NCBI GenBank assembly: GCA_016220085.1
Contig: JACRIN010000057.1
Span: 1 to 54,733 of the forward strand
Length of the DNA stretch: 54,733 nucleotides
Source of the DNA: Planctomycetota bacterium
GTDB taxonomy: Bacteria; Planctomycetota; UBA1135; GCA-002686595
Reading direction: 5' to 3'
Positions within the stretch are counted from its first letter, which is position 1, and each line of letters starts with the position of its first letter. Positions 35,640-43,495 of the stretch are shown piece after piece. The notes under the pieces are model-generated. The model saw only the letters and a list, made by a program, of their open reading frames with translations. It made no database searches and was not told where the DNA came from. A program made the position numbers and the translations under genes.

Positions 35640-37136
35640 ATGGAGCTCTATCTCGGTCTCGACGTCGGCACGCAAGGCACCAAGGGGCTGGTCTTCGACC
35701 TCGAGACGAGTCGCGTCGTCGCGCGCGCGTCGAGTTCCTACGGTTTGATCGACGGGCTCGCGCCCGGTGCCGCGGAACAGCATCCCGACACCTGGATCGA
35801 CGCGGTGCGCGCGGTCGCGGCGGAGCTCGCGCGCTCGCTCGGGCCCGCGTGGTCCGGCGTGCGCGCGCTCGGCGTCTCCGGCCAACAGCACGGCTGCGTC
35901 GTGCTCGACTCGGAACGGCGCGTCGTCCGTCCCGCGAAGCTCTGGTGCGACACCGAGACCGCGGCCGAGGCTCGCGAGCTCTCCCAGCGCCTCGGTCGCG
36001 CGGTGCCGACCGGTTTCACGGCGTCGAAGCTCGTCTGGCTTGCGCGCCACGAGCCGGAGAACTGGCGGCGCGCGCGCCACGTGCTCTTGCCGCACGACTT
36101 CGTCAACGCGCGGCTCTGCGGCGAGCTCGCGATGGAGTGCGGCGATGCGTCGGGCACGGGCTTCTTCGACGTGCACGCGCGGCGTTTCGATGCGCGCGCG
36201 GTCGCGGCGATCGACGGCGAGCTCGCCGCGAAACTCCCGCGCCTGCTCGCGGCGGGCGAACCGGTCGGCGCGCTCGATCGCTCGGGCGCGGAGCTGCTCG
36301 GCTTGCCGCTCGGCGTGCCGGTCTCCCAGGGCGCGGGCGACAACATGGCGAGCGCGATCGGAGCCGGCGCGACGCGCTCCGGCGTCGTCGTCGTCAGCCT
36401 GGGCACGTCCGCGACCGTCTTCACGCGCACCGAGCGGCCGCTGGTCGATCCCGACGGCCTGATCGCGCCGTTCTGCGACTCGACCGGCGCGTGGTTGCCG
36501 TTGCTCTGCGTGATGAACGCGACCGGCGTGCTCGAAGAGGTGCGCAACGCGTTCGGCGTCGAGCACGCGACGTTGACGCGCGAAGCCGCGGCCGAGCCGC
36601 TCGGCGCGCGCGGGCTCGTCTGCATTCCCTATCTCCAGGGCGAGCGCGTGCCCGACTTGCCGCGCGCGACCGGCGCATTGCTCGGGCTGCGTCCCGGGTT
36701 GCTGCGGCGCGGCCTGCTCTACCGCGCTGCGCTCGAGGGCGTCACCGCGAACCTCGCGTGGGGCGTCGCGCGTCTGACCGAGCTCGGCGTCGCCGTCTCG
36801 CGCGTGCGCGTCGTCGGCGGGGGAGCGAGCAACGAGCTCTGGCGTGGAATGCTCGCCGATGCGCTCGACGCCGAGGTCGAGACGTTGGTGGAGAGCGAGT
36901 CCGGCGCGCTCGGCGCGGCGCTGCAGGCCGCGTGGTCGTTGCGGCGCGCGACCGAGAAGGATCTTCCGTGCGATGCGCTCGCCGCGGTGCACGTCCGGGT
37001 TTCGGGCGCGCCGGTGCGACCGGATCCGGAGCGCGTCGCGCGCTGGCGCGAGCTGGTCGCCCGCTTTCGGACGAGCGTCGGCGCGGGCGCGGCGTCCGGC
37101 GGCTCGACCGGGCCCTCGGAATTAGCAAATTCCTAG
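35640..37136 (+). CDS. xylB: Xylulokinase
   Basis: 498 residues, FGGY kinase family. The N-terminal ATPase fold begins LGLDVGTQGTKGLVFDL; the substrate loop is VSGQQHGCVVLD (about 82-93), LWCDTETAAEA follows, the catalytic Asp is in SQGAGDNMASAIGAG, and the C-terminal ATP motif is RVVGGGASNELWRGMLADAL. It phosphorylates D-xylulose to xylulose-5-phosphate for the pentose phosphate pathway. Length matches XylB. The final codons are unusually A+T-rich, with a TTA leucine codon and the palindrome GGAATT-AGCA-AATTCC (37118-37133) just before the stop. Confidence 0.93.
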   Translation: MELYLGLDVGTQGTKGLVFDLETSRVVARASSSYGLIDGLAPGAAEQHPDTWIDAVRAVAAELARSLGPAWSGVRALGVSGQQHGCVVLDSERRVVRPAKLWCDTETAAEARELSQRLGRAVPTGFTASKLVWLARHEPENWRRARHVLLPHDFVNARLCGELAMECGDASGTGFFDVHARRFDARAVAAIDGELAAKLPRLLAAGEPVGALDRSGAELLGLPLGVPVSQGAGDNMASAIGAGATRSGVVVVSLGTSATVFTRTERPLVDPDGLIAPFCDSTGAWLPLLCVMNATGVLEEVRNAFGVEHATLTREAAAEPLGARGLVCIPYLQGERVPDLPRATGALLGLRPGLLRRGLLYRAALEGVTANLAWGVARLTELGVAVSRVRVVGGGASNELWRGMLADALDAEVETLVESESGALGAALQAAWSLRRATEKDLPCDALAAVHVRVSGAPVRPDPERVARWRELVARFRTSVGAGAASGGSTGPSELANS

Positions 37137-37252
37137 TTCGCCCTAAAGCGACGTCGGCGTGAGGGTCGACAGACACGCCCGTAAGCAGGCGAGATCAGCG
37201 TGGAACCGGCCGCGTGGGGCGATTCGGTGAGCGCGTGCCTGGGGAGTCGACG
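37137..37252 (+). promoter_or_regulatory. Structured leader upstream of the pilin operon
   Basis: This 116-nt gap carries an inverted repeat GGCGTG (37156-37161) / CACGCC (37174-37179) around a 12-nt loop, and an overlapping alternative hairpin (CGCC-N8-GGCG), so two structures compete. A+T-rich CCTAAAG near 37142 could be a -10. GGGGAG (37241-37246) is the ribosome site of the first pilin gene. No known riboswitch class matches. Confidence 0.35.
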
Positions 37253-37675
37253 ATGCGGGGATCAGCGAGGCGGCGCGGAGCAGGCGCGGGCTTCACGGTG
37301 ATCGAGCTCACGGTCAGCATGACCGTGCTCATGGTCGCCGTGATGACGACGATGGCAAGCCAGCTCGTCGCGCTCGATCTCGTGAAGACGGTGCGAGAGC
37401 AGAGCGCCGCGATGAGCGATCTCCAATCCGCGATGGACGAGATCCAGCGCGAGCCGCCGGACGCCCTTCCGATCCCGACGAGCCTCTACGCCGACGATCA
37501 ACCGATCGCGACGTTCAACGCTCGCAACCTGCCGAACGAATCGGTGACGCCGAACTACCCGGACTACGCCGGCGGCGCGGTCCCGGATCCGTTGGAGATC
37601 GTGCTCACGTGCGCGTGGACCGATTGGAAGGGGCGTCCGCGGACCCTGCAACTCGCCTCGGCGGTGACGCGATGA
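37253..37675 (+). CDS. Type IV pilin-like (pseudopilin) protein
   Basis: 140 residues from ATG 37253, supported by GGGGAG 6 nt upstream. A short basic leader (RGSARRRGAGAG) precedes the prepilin peptidase site G/FTVIELTVS with Glu at +5 of the mature protein, followed by a hydrophobic helix of about 20 residues (MTVLMVAVMTTMASQLVAL). The globular part is small and ends in a beta strand. Fits a minor pseudopilin of a type IV pilus or type II secretion assembly, probably PulI/GspI- or PilV-like. First of three overlapping genes; no peptidase or ATPase is nearby. Confidence 0.83.
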   Translation: MRGSARRRGAGAGFTVIELTVSMTVLMVAVMTTMASQLVALDLVKTVREQSAAMSDLQSAMDEIQREPPDALPIPTSLYADDQPIATFNARNLPNESVTPNYPDYAGGAVPDPLEIVLTCAWTDWKGRPRTLQLASAVTR

Positions 37676-38373
37676 AACGACCCGACGGAACTCGCCGCGC
37701 GCGAAGCGGCATGACGGTGATCGAACTCGCGATCTCGACCTTCCTGTTGATCCTGCTCAGCGGCTCGCTGACCGCCGCGCTCGTCGGTGTGCGCGGAGTG
37801 TTCCAAGAGGGCACGATCCAATCGCGGATGCAGGACGCGGGCGAGCATGCGCTCAAGGTCATGTCCGCGGACCTGCGTCGCTCGGGCTTCGTGAACGTGG
37901 GCGGGCTCGCTTACCCGTTCGTGTTCCCAGCCGGCGTGCCGGGACCGTCGTTCGCTGCGCACGCCCACGCTCCCGCGATCCAGCACGCGCAAGCCGGTGA
38001 TCCGGACTTCGGCGCGTCGAGCGAGATCGTCCTCGTCCAACCGGACTTCCAGACCGACGCCGCGGGCGACGAAGTTCCGCAGCTCGACGGGCTCGGCGCG
38101 CTCCAGTGGGACGGCACGGAAGTCTCCTATGTCCTCATGACCGGCGCCGACGGCTTCAACTATCTCCAGCGACGCACCAACGCGGCGAACCCGCGCCGTC
38201 TCGCGGGCCACGTCGAGCGCTTGGTGTTCGAAGCGCCGGGCCAGATCGGGGTGACGATCCCGAACGACTCGGTGCGCATCAGGATCTTCTTCCGCCAGGT
38301 GGACGAAAAGGGGGTCGTCCACCGACACCAGGCGGAAGCGACCGTTGCTTTGCGCAACACTCCGGCACCTTGA
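37672..38373 (+). CDS. Pseudopilin-like protein
   Basis: 233 residues from ATG 37672, overlapping the previous stop (ATGA). Leader RRARSG followed by MTVIELAIS: the prepilin peptidase motif with Glu at +5, then a hydrophobic helix FLLILLSGSLTAALVGV. The remainder resembles PilW/GspJ-type minor pseudopilins in length and in the segment ALKVMSADLRRSGFVNVGG. It probably primes fibre assembly with its neighbours. Confidence 0.82.
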   Translation: MKRPDGTRRARSGMTVIELAISTFLLILLSGSLTAALVGVRGVFQEGTIQSRMQDAGEHALKVMSADLRRSGFVNVGGLAYPFVFPAGVPGPSFAAHAHAPAIQHAQAGDPDFGASSEIVLVQPDFQTDAAGDEVPQLDGLGALQWDGTEVSYVLMTGADGFNYLQRRTNAANPRRLAGHVERLVFEAPGQIGVTIPNDSVRIRIFFRQVDEKGVVHRHQAEATVALRNTPAP

Positions 38374-38380
38374 GGCAGTC

Positions 38381-40195
38381 ATGAAACGAATTCCGATCCG
38401 ATCGAAGCGTGGGCGTCGCGGCGTGGCGCTCCTGTACTCGCTGCTCGCGTCCTTCGCGGTGGCGACCATGGTCACGGGCATGTTCGCCGTGACGTTTTCC
38501 TCGAAGGGCATCACCGAAGTGAAAGTGAAGGGCGGCCAAGCTCGCTACCTCGCCGAGGGCGCGATCGAGGTCGCGAAGAACTCCGTTCAGGCCGCGATCG
38601 CGAACTGGAGCGTGCCGGGCAATGGGTCGGCGACGCTCAACGGGACGCAGATTCCGTACACCGTCGCTCCGACCGGTTTGAACACGATCGACACCGATCC
38701 GTCGGGCATCCAGACGATCATCACGGGCTACGCGCTCGAGGCGACCGTGACGCAGAACGGCCACACCTACACGGCGCACCGCTTGATCAACGCGCGCGCG
38801 ACGCCGGTCTTCCAGTTCGCGGTGTTCTACACCAACGACCTGGAGATCAACCCGGGTCCGAGCATGGTGCTCGGCGGTCGCATCCACAGCAACCGCGACA
38901 TGTACCTGAACAGCGATGGCACGCTGACCTGCAACACGAACTACGTGCGCGCGGTCGGTTCGATCTATCGCAATCGCAAGGACAACTCGAACATCTCCGC
39001 CGGTAACGTGCAGATCCGCAACTGGGTGCAGAATCCGTTCGCCGCGGGCGCGCCGGTCTACACGCAGATGAACAGCATCTCGCAGATGGCGTCGCACGGC
39101 GTGACGACGACCAGCGGCTACGACGCGAACTTCGATCAGGACATCGACCTCAACGGCGATGGCGACTACAACGATCCGAACGAGTTCCAGAGCTGGGCGC
39201 TCGGCGCGCTCGCGATGTGGGCGCCGGCGCCGACGTACACGACGGCGTACGGCAACACGGTGATGGACTCCGCGCACGGCGTGACCGAAGCGGAAGTGCC
39301 GTACATCGGCTCGATCAAGATGTTCGAGCCCGTCACCGGCGGCAACTACGCGTGGGACGTGCCGAGCCACTCGTACCAAGCGGTCGCGGCCGGCACGGGC
39401 ACGCACTCGAAGGGCTACTACCACAGCCAAGCGGGCCTGACGATCATCACCAACGGCGCCGGGACTTCTTGGAAGGCGTACGACGCGACCGGCGCGGACG
39501 TGACGACCCCGCTGAAGAACGCGGGCGTCGTGACGCTGAAGTCGATCTACGACGCGCGTCAGGCCGGTAGCTCCGCGAACTCGACCAAGGTCAAGGTCAC
39601 GGAGATCGACGTCGCGAAGCTCAACACCTGCGGCTACTTCCCGTCCAACGGTCTGATCTACGCGTCGAGCTACGGCGCGAGCACGGGCACGAACGCGAAG
39701 GGCATCAAGCTGAAGAACGGTTTCCAACTCGCCGGCAAGCTCACGGTCGTGTCCGAGAACTCGGTCTACGTCCAGGGCGACTACAACACGATCCAGAAGA
39801 AGGGCGCGGCGGTGATCGCGGACGCGGTCAACCTGCTCTCGAACGCCTGGGACGATTCGAAGAGCAGCTCGAGCGGTCTGCCGACCGCCTCCGCGACGAC
39901 GTACAACGTCGCGCTGATCTCGGGCAACCAGGACACGGTCGGCTCCGCGTACAACGGCGGCCTCGAGAACCTGCCGCGCTTCCACGAGAACTGGTCGGGG
40001 AAGGCGTGCACGATCAAGGGCTCGTTCGTCAACACGTGGCTCAGCCAGTACGCGACCGGCAGTTGGCTCTACGGCAGCAATCGCTACGTCGCGCCGAACC
40101 GCGTCTGGTCGTATGACACGGCGTTCAACACGGTCGCGAACCTGCCGCCGTTCACGCCGATGGCGGTGACCACGTCCGACGCCGCGGTCTGGTAA
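38381..40195 (+). CDS. Large PilX-like surface protein with calcium-binding loop
   Basis: 604 residues from ATG 38381, 7 bp after the preceding gene. A basic N-terminus (KRIPIRSKRGRRG) precedes one hydrophobic helix (VALLYSLLASFAVATMVTG), as in PilX/GspK-type pilin-associated proteins, though no perfect G/F-T-x-x-E site is present: the fifth residue after the Gly is not Glu. The body is rich in Asn, Ser, Thr, Gly and Tyr, unlike neighbouring proteins. Residues 254-265 (D-I-D-L-N-G-D-G-D-Y-N-D) match an EF-hand/dockerin-type calcium loop. The role is probably structural or tip-associated on the fibre; the domain beyond the helix is not recognised. A strong terminator follows. Confidence 0.7.
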   Translation: MKRIPIRSKRGRRGVALLYSLLASFAVATMVTGMFAVTFSSKGITEVKVKGGQARYLAEGAIEVAKNSVQAAIANWSVPGNGSATLNGTQIPYTVAPTGLNTIDTDPSGIQTIITGYALEATVTQNGHTYTAHRLINARATPVFQFAVFYTNDLEINPGPSMVLGGRIHSNRDMYLNSDGTLTCNTNYVRAVGSIYRNRKDNSNISAGNVQIRNWVQNPFAAGAPVYTQMNSISQMASHGVTTTSGYDANFDQDIDLNGDGDYNDPNEFQSWALGALAMWAPAPTYTTAYGNTVMDSAHGVTEAEVPYIGSIKMFEPVTGGNYAWDVPSHSYQAVAAGTGTHSKGYYHSQAGLTIITNGAGTSWKAYDATGADVTTPLKNAGVVTLKSIYDARQAGSSANSTKVKVTEIDVAKLNTCGYFPSNGLIYASSYGASTGTNAKGIKLKNGFQLAGKLTVVSENSVYVQGDYNTIQKKGAAVIADAVNLLSNAWDDSKSSSSGLPTASATTYNVALISGNQDTVGSAYNGGLENLPRFHENWSGKACTIKGSFVNTWLSQYATGSWLYGSNRYVAPNRVWSYDTAFNTVANLPPFTPMAVTTSDAAVW

Positions 40196-40240
40196 GCGAC
40201 GACGAATTCGTGCCGCGCCGACAAAGCGCGCGGCGCGCGG

Positions 40241-40281
40241 CGCGAGCCTCGACGGGAAATCGTCGAGGCTCGCGTCCTTTT
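40241..40281 (+). terminator. Intrinsic terminator of the pilin operon
   Basis: A perfect 14-bp stem (CGCGAGCCTCGACG, 40241-40254, paired with 40261-40274), 6-nt loop GGAAAT, then TCCTTTT. It is the strongest terminator in the window and lies 46 bp after the last pilin-like gene. The rest of the 190-bp gap (40196-40385) shows no gene. Confidence 0.9.
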
Positions 40282-40385
40282 CCGCGCGCTCGTCGCCGGT
40301 GCGCAGCCGAAATGCGCGCACGCAGCCCCCGAGGCGTGGTGCCGCGCGGCGGCGCGTGGTTCAATCTCGCCCCAAGTCGCCTTCC

Positions 40386-41165
40386 GTGGATCTCGCCTCG
40401 CCCTCCTCCCATCCGGTGCTCGAAGTCGAGCACTTCTCCAAGGCCTACGAAGGCGCGTACGCCGTGCGCGACCTCTCGTTCGCGCTCCCGTCGGGCGCCA
40501 TCCTCGGTCTGGTCGGGCCGAACGGCGCGGGCAAGACGACGACGCTGCGCTCGATCGCAGGGATCCTGCCGGTGAAGGAGGGCGCGATCCGCGTCGCGGG
40601 GCGCGACCTCGCGCGCGAGGAGTCGGCGGCGAAGAAGAGTCTCTACTGGATCCCCGACGACCCTCGTCCGTTCGACACGCTGACCGTCGCCGAGCACCTC
40701 GAGTTCACCGCGGCGCTGTACGAGGTCCCGAACTGGCACGCGGAGGCGAGCGAGCTCCTCGAGCGCTTCGAACTCGTCGAAAAACGCGACGCGGTCGGCG
40801 GCGAGCTCTCGCGCGGCATGCGCCAGAAGCTCGCGTTCTGCTGCGCGTGGCTGGCGCATCCGAAGCTCGTGCTGATGGACGAACCCCTGACCGGCCTCGA
40901 TCCGCGCGGCATCCGCTCGGCGAAGGACTCGATCAAGGCGCTCGCGGCGCGCGGCACCGCGGTGATCCTGTCGTCGCACTTGCTCGAGCTGATCGAGGAG
41001 CTCGCGTCGCGGCTCTTGATCCTCGCGCGCGGCCAGAAGGTTTTCGAAGGCACGCTCGCGGACGCGCGCGCGACGCTTTCCGCCGGCGAGGCGAAGAGCC
41101 TGGAGGAGATCTTCATGGCCGTCACCGAGCACCGCCAGGACGGCACGCCGCCGCCGGCTCCGTGA
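40386..41165 (+). CDS. ABC transporter ATP-binding protein
   Basis: 259 residues from GTG 40386; the earlier frame is Arg-rich and non-conserved. Walker A GPNGAGKTT (about 46-54), Q loop region IPDDPRPFDTL, signature LSRGMRQK, Walker B KLVLMDEPLTGLD, and switch His in LSSHLLEL are all intact. The pattern is the ABC-2-type single-domain ATPase (CcmA-like). It forms an operon with a large exporter-type membrane protein 8 bp downstream. The substrate is unknown. Confidence 0.9.
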   Translation: MDLASPSSHPVLEVEHFSKAYEGAYAVRDLSFALPSGAILGLVGPNGAGKTTTLRSIAGILPVKEGAIRVAGRDLAREESAAKKSLYWIPDDPRPFDTLTVAEHLEFTAALYEVPNWHAEASELLERFELVEKRDAVGGELSRGMRQKLAFCCAWLAHPKLVLMDEPLTGLDPRGIRSAKDSIKALAARGTAVILSSHLLELIEELASRLLILARGQKVFEGTLADARATLSAGEAKSLEEIFMAVTEHRQDGTPPPAP

Positions 41166-41172
41166 GCGTTCC

Positions 41173-42864
41173 GTGATCGCCACGCATCCCGCGCTCAGGC
41201 TGCTCGGCAAGCGCAAGTTCCAGGGTTTCTGGCGCACGCAGTTCCGGCGCGTCAAGACGGTCAAGGGCGCGCTGTTCGCGGCGCTCGGGCTCGGCGCGAT
41301 GCTGTTGTGGTTCGGCGCGATGATCGCGGGTCAGATCCTGCGGCCGCGCGAGGTCGCGCAGGCGCCGACCGAGGTCGCCACCGCGTTCTTCATGCTGGTC
41401 GGCATGTGCGTGACCGCGTTCGGCTCGCTGTCGTATCGCGGGCTCTACATCCCCGAGGAGGAGCTCGATCTCCTCTTGTCCGCGCCGGTCTCGCGCAGCG
41501 ACATCGTGCGGTATCGGATGCTGTCGAGCTTCGTGCGCACCGCGTTCGCCGCGTTGATCGTCTCGATCTTCGCCGCGGGACGTTCGGCGAATCCGCTCTA
41601 CGGCTTCGCGGGCGCGTGGACGTTCGTCGTCACGTTGCCGGTGCTCGGCCAAGCGATTTCGCTGGTCGCCGGCGGCACCGAGAACAAGCTCGGCAAGCTC
41701 GTCGAGCGCGTGCCTCGCAAGTGGTTCACCGCGGTTTCGGTCGGTCTCGTCGCGCTGTTGATGTTCGCGTTGGTCTCCGGCGGCGTGCTCGACCGCCTCG
41801 CGCCCGCGCTCGGGCTCTCGCGCGATCCGGCGAACTGGCAGCAGACGCCCTGGGTGCGCGTGGTGACGTGGGTCGTCAAGCCGTGGTCCGCGATGCTGCA
41901 CGCGACGAGCTTCGGCGACTTCGCGACCTGGTTCGCCGTCGCGGTCGGCATTTGGATCCTGCTCTTCGAGTTCTCCGCGCGGCTCGCGGTCGACTTCCGC
42001 GAGCTCTCGCTCGCGACCGCGGCCGATGTCGCGAAGAAGATCGCGCGGCGACGCAAGGGCGGCGGCGCCTCCACGTCGTCGGTGTGGTCGACGGCGGTCG
42101 GTTGGCGCATCCCGTGGGCGTTCGGACGCGGTCCGTTCGGCGCGATCGCCTGGCGCAAGACGAGCTCGATCGTGCGCAAGGCGGGCGGCACGCTGCTGCT
42201 CTCCATCCTCGTCGTCGGCGTCCTGACGTTCACCATCGACACGGACTTCGCGAAAGGGGAGCTCGAGGGCCTGATGGGCGGGGCGCTGTTGCTCGTCGCG
42301 ATCGGCTCGCTCTACCTGACCACCGGCTTGCGCTTCGACTTCCGCGAGGACCTCGAGCGCATGGACGTGATCCGCTCGTGGCCGACGGCTCCGTGGAAAG
42401 TGTTCACCGCGACGCTGCTGCCGGAGGTGGCGCTGGTGACCGGACTGCTCTGCCTCGCGATTCTCGCGCGAGCGGTGATGCACCAGACGTTGCACGGCGT
42501 GCTCCTGCTGATGGTGCCGGCGGTCGGTTGCTTCGTGTTCGTCTGGGTCGCGCTCGACAACGCGCTCTTCCTGTTCATGCCGGTGCGCTACGTGCCGGGC
42601 CAAGACGGCGGCTTGCAGCACACCGGGCGCGCGATGGTGATGATGATGGCGCGGCTCGTGCTGCTCGGCCTCACGATGCTCGGCGCGGCGGTGCCGGCGG
42701 CGATCGTCGGTTTCATCGGTCCGCGGATCGAGCTCGGCACGGCGTGGATCTGGGGCGCGTCGTTGCTCGGCGCAACGGCGGTGCTCGCGATCGAGTCGCT
42801 GATCGCGATCTGGATCGGCGGCAAGCTGCTGTCGCGCTTCGACGTCGCGCGCGACCGAGGTTGA
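41173..42864 (+). CDS. ABC exporter membrane subunit
   Basis: 563 residues from GTG 41173. Ten to twelve hydrophobic segments (first at about 31-53, then 64-86, 118-140, 152-170 and onward). A cytoplasmic loop PEEELDLLLSAPVSRSDIVRYRM (about 96-118) and a second copy FREDLERMDVIRSWPTAPWKVF (about 394-415) are the coupling-type segments of the putative ABC exporter family. The two halves look like an internal duplication. Partner of the ATPase just upstream; the cargo is unknown. The gene ends 4 bp before the Mo-fold gene, so these three are one operon. Confidence 0.85.
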   Translation: MIATHPALRLLGKRKFQGFWRTQFRRVKTVKGALFAALGLGAMLLWFGAMIAGQILRPREVAQAPTEVATAFFMLVGMCVTAFGSLSYRGLYIPEEELDLLLSAPVSRSDIVRYRMLSSFVRTAFAALIVSIFAAGRSANPLYGFAGAWTFVVTLPVLGQAISLVAGGTENKLGKLVERVPRKWFTAVSVGLVALLMFALVSGGVLDRLAPALGLSRDPANWQQTPWVRVVTWVVKPWSAMLHATSFGDFATWFAVAVGIWILLFEFSARLAVDFRELSLATAADVAKKIARRRKGGGASTSSVWSTAVGWRIPWAFGRGPFGAIAWRKTSSIVRKAGGTLLLSILVVGVLTFTIDTDFAKGELEGLMGGALLLVAIGSLYLTTGLRFDFREDLERMDVIRSWPTAPWKVFTATLLPEVALVTGLLCLAILARAVMHQTLHGVLLLMVPAVGCFVFVWVALDNALFLFMPVRYVPGQDGGLQHTGRAMVMMMARLVLLGLTMLGAAVPAAIVGFIGPRIELGTAWIWGASLLGATAVLAIESLIAIWIGGKLLSRFDVARDRG

Positions 42865-42868
42865 GCGC

Positions 42869-43435
42869 GTGACGCAGCCGCGCGAACGCCTCCCGACCGG
42901 CCAGCGCCAAGTCGCGCGCCTGCCGGTGGTCTTCATCGGCGGTCCGCCGCGGGTCGACACCGCCGCGTGGTCGCTGCGCGTGCACGGCGCGGTCGAAGCG
43001 CCGTTCGAGGTCGGTTGGTCCGCGTTCCAATGGCTGCCGATGGAGACCGTGATCGCCGACTTCCACGCGGCGACCGGCTGGAGCGTGCTCGACGTCGCGT
43101 GGCGCGGCGTCCGCGTCGGCGAGTTGATCGCGCGCGCCGAGCCCGCGCCTCGCGCTCGTTTCGCGCGCTTCTCCGACGGCGAGCTCTACGACACGACGCT
43201 GACGCTCGAGGACGCACTGCGGCCGGACGTGTTGCTCGCGCACCTCTGCTGCGACGCGCCGATCGCGCGCGATCACGGCGGTCCGGTGCGGTTGGTCGTG
43301 CCGCAGAAGTACGGCTGGAAGTCGGTGAAGTGGCTCGCGGAGATCGAGCTCGTCGCCGACGATCGCCCGGGCTTCTGGGAGCGCCGCGGCCGGCCGACCG
43401 CCGCCGATCCGTGGCGCGGCGAGCGCGGGCTCTGA
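42869..43435 (+). CDS. Sulfite-oxidase-fold protein lacking the Mo-binding Cys
   Basis: 188 residues from GTG 42869, 4 bp after the exporter gene. Fits the small oxidoreductase molybdopterin-binding family: SLRVHGAVEAPFEVGWSAFQWLPM, then DFHAATGWSVLDVAWRGVRVGELI, a LLAHLCCDAPIARDHGGPVRLVVP segment and YGWKSVKWLAEIEL. In relatives the Mo ligand is the Cys in F-H-C-x-T-G-W-S; here residue 67 is Ala (H66-A67-A68-T69). Without it the usual Mo coordination would be lost, so catalysis is doubtful or altered. No signal peptide or twin-Arg leader. The fold assignment is confident, the function is not. Confidence 0.8.
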   Translation: MTQPRERLPTGQRQVARLPVVFIGGPPRVDTAAWSLRVHGAVEAPFEVGWSAFQWLPMETVIADFHAATGWSVLDVAWRGVRVGELIARAEPAPRARFARFSDGELYDTTLTLEDALRPDVLLAHLCCDAPIARDHGGPVRLVVPQKYGWKSVKWLAEIELVADDRPGFWERRGRPTAADPWRGERGL

Positions 43436-43444
43436 GCCGCTCGC

Positions 43445-43450
43445 TAGACT
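43445..43450 (+). promoter_or_regulatory. putative -10 hexamer TAGACT
   Basis: TAGACT in the 60-bp gap before the repeat-protein array, 45 nt before ATG 43496. GAGAGG (43485-43490) is the ribosome site, 5 nt before the ATG. This could be the promoter of the whole array. Confidence 0.45.
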
Positions 43451-43495
43451 GACGCGACGTTTCGCGCGGGGAGCGCGAGCGCAAGAGAGGAATCG

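Noticed and set aside
37137..37252. c-di-GMP (GEMM) riboswitch before the pilin operon
   Set aside because: The conserved GGCAAACC and GACGCAAAGCC-type segments are absent.
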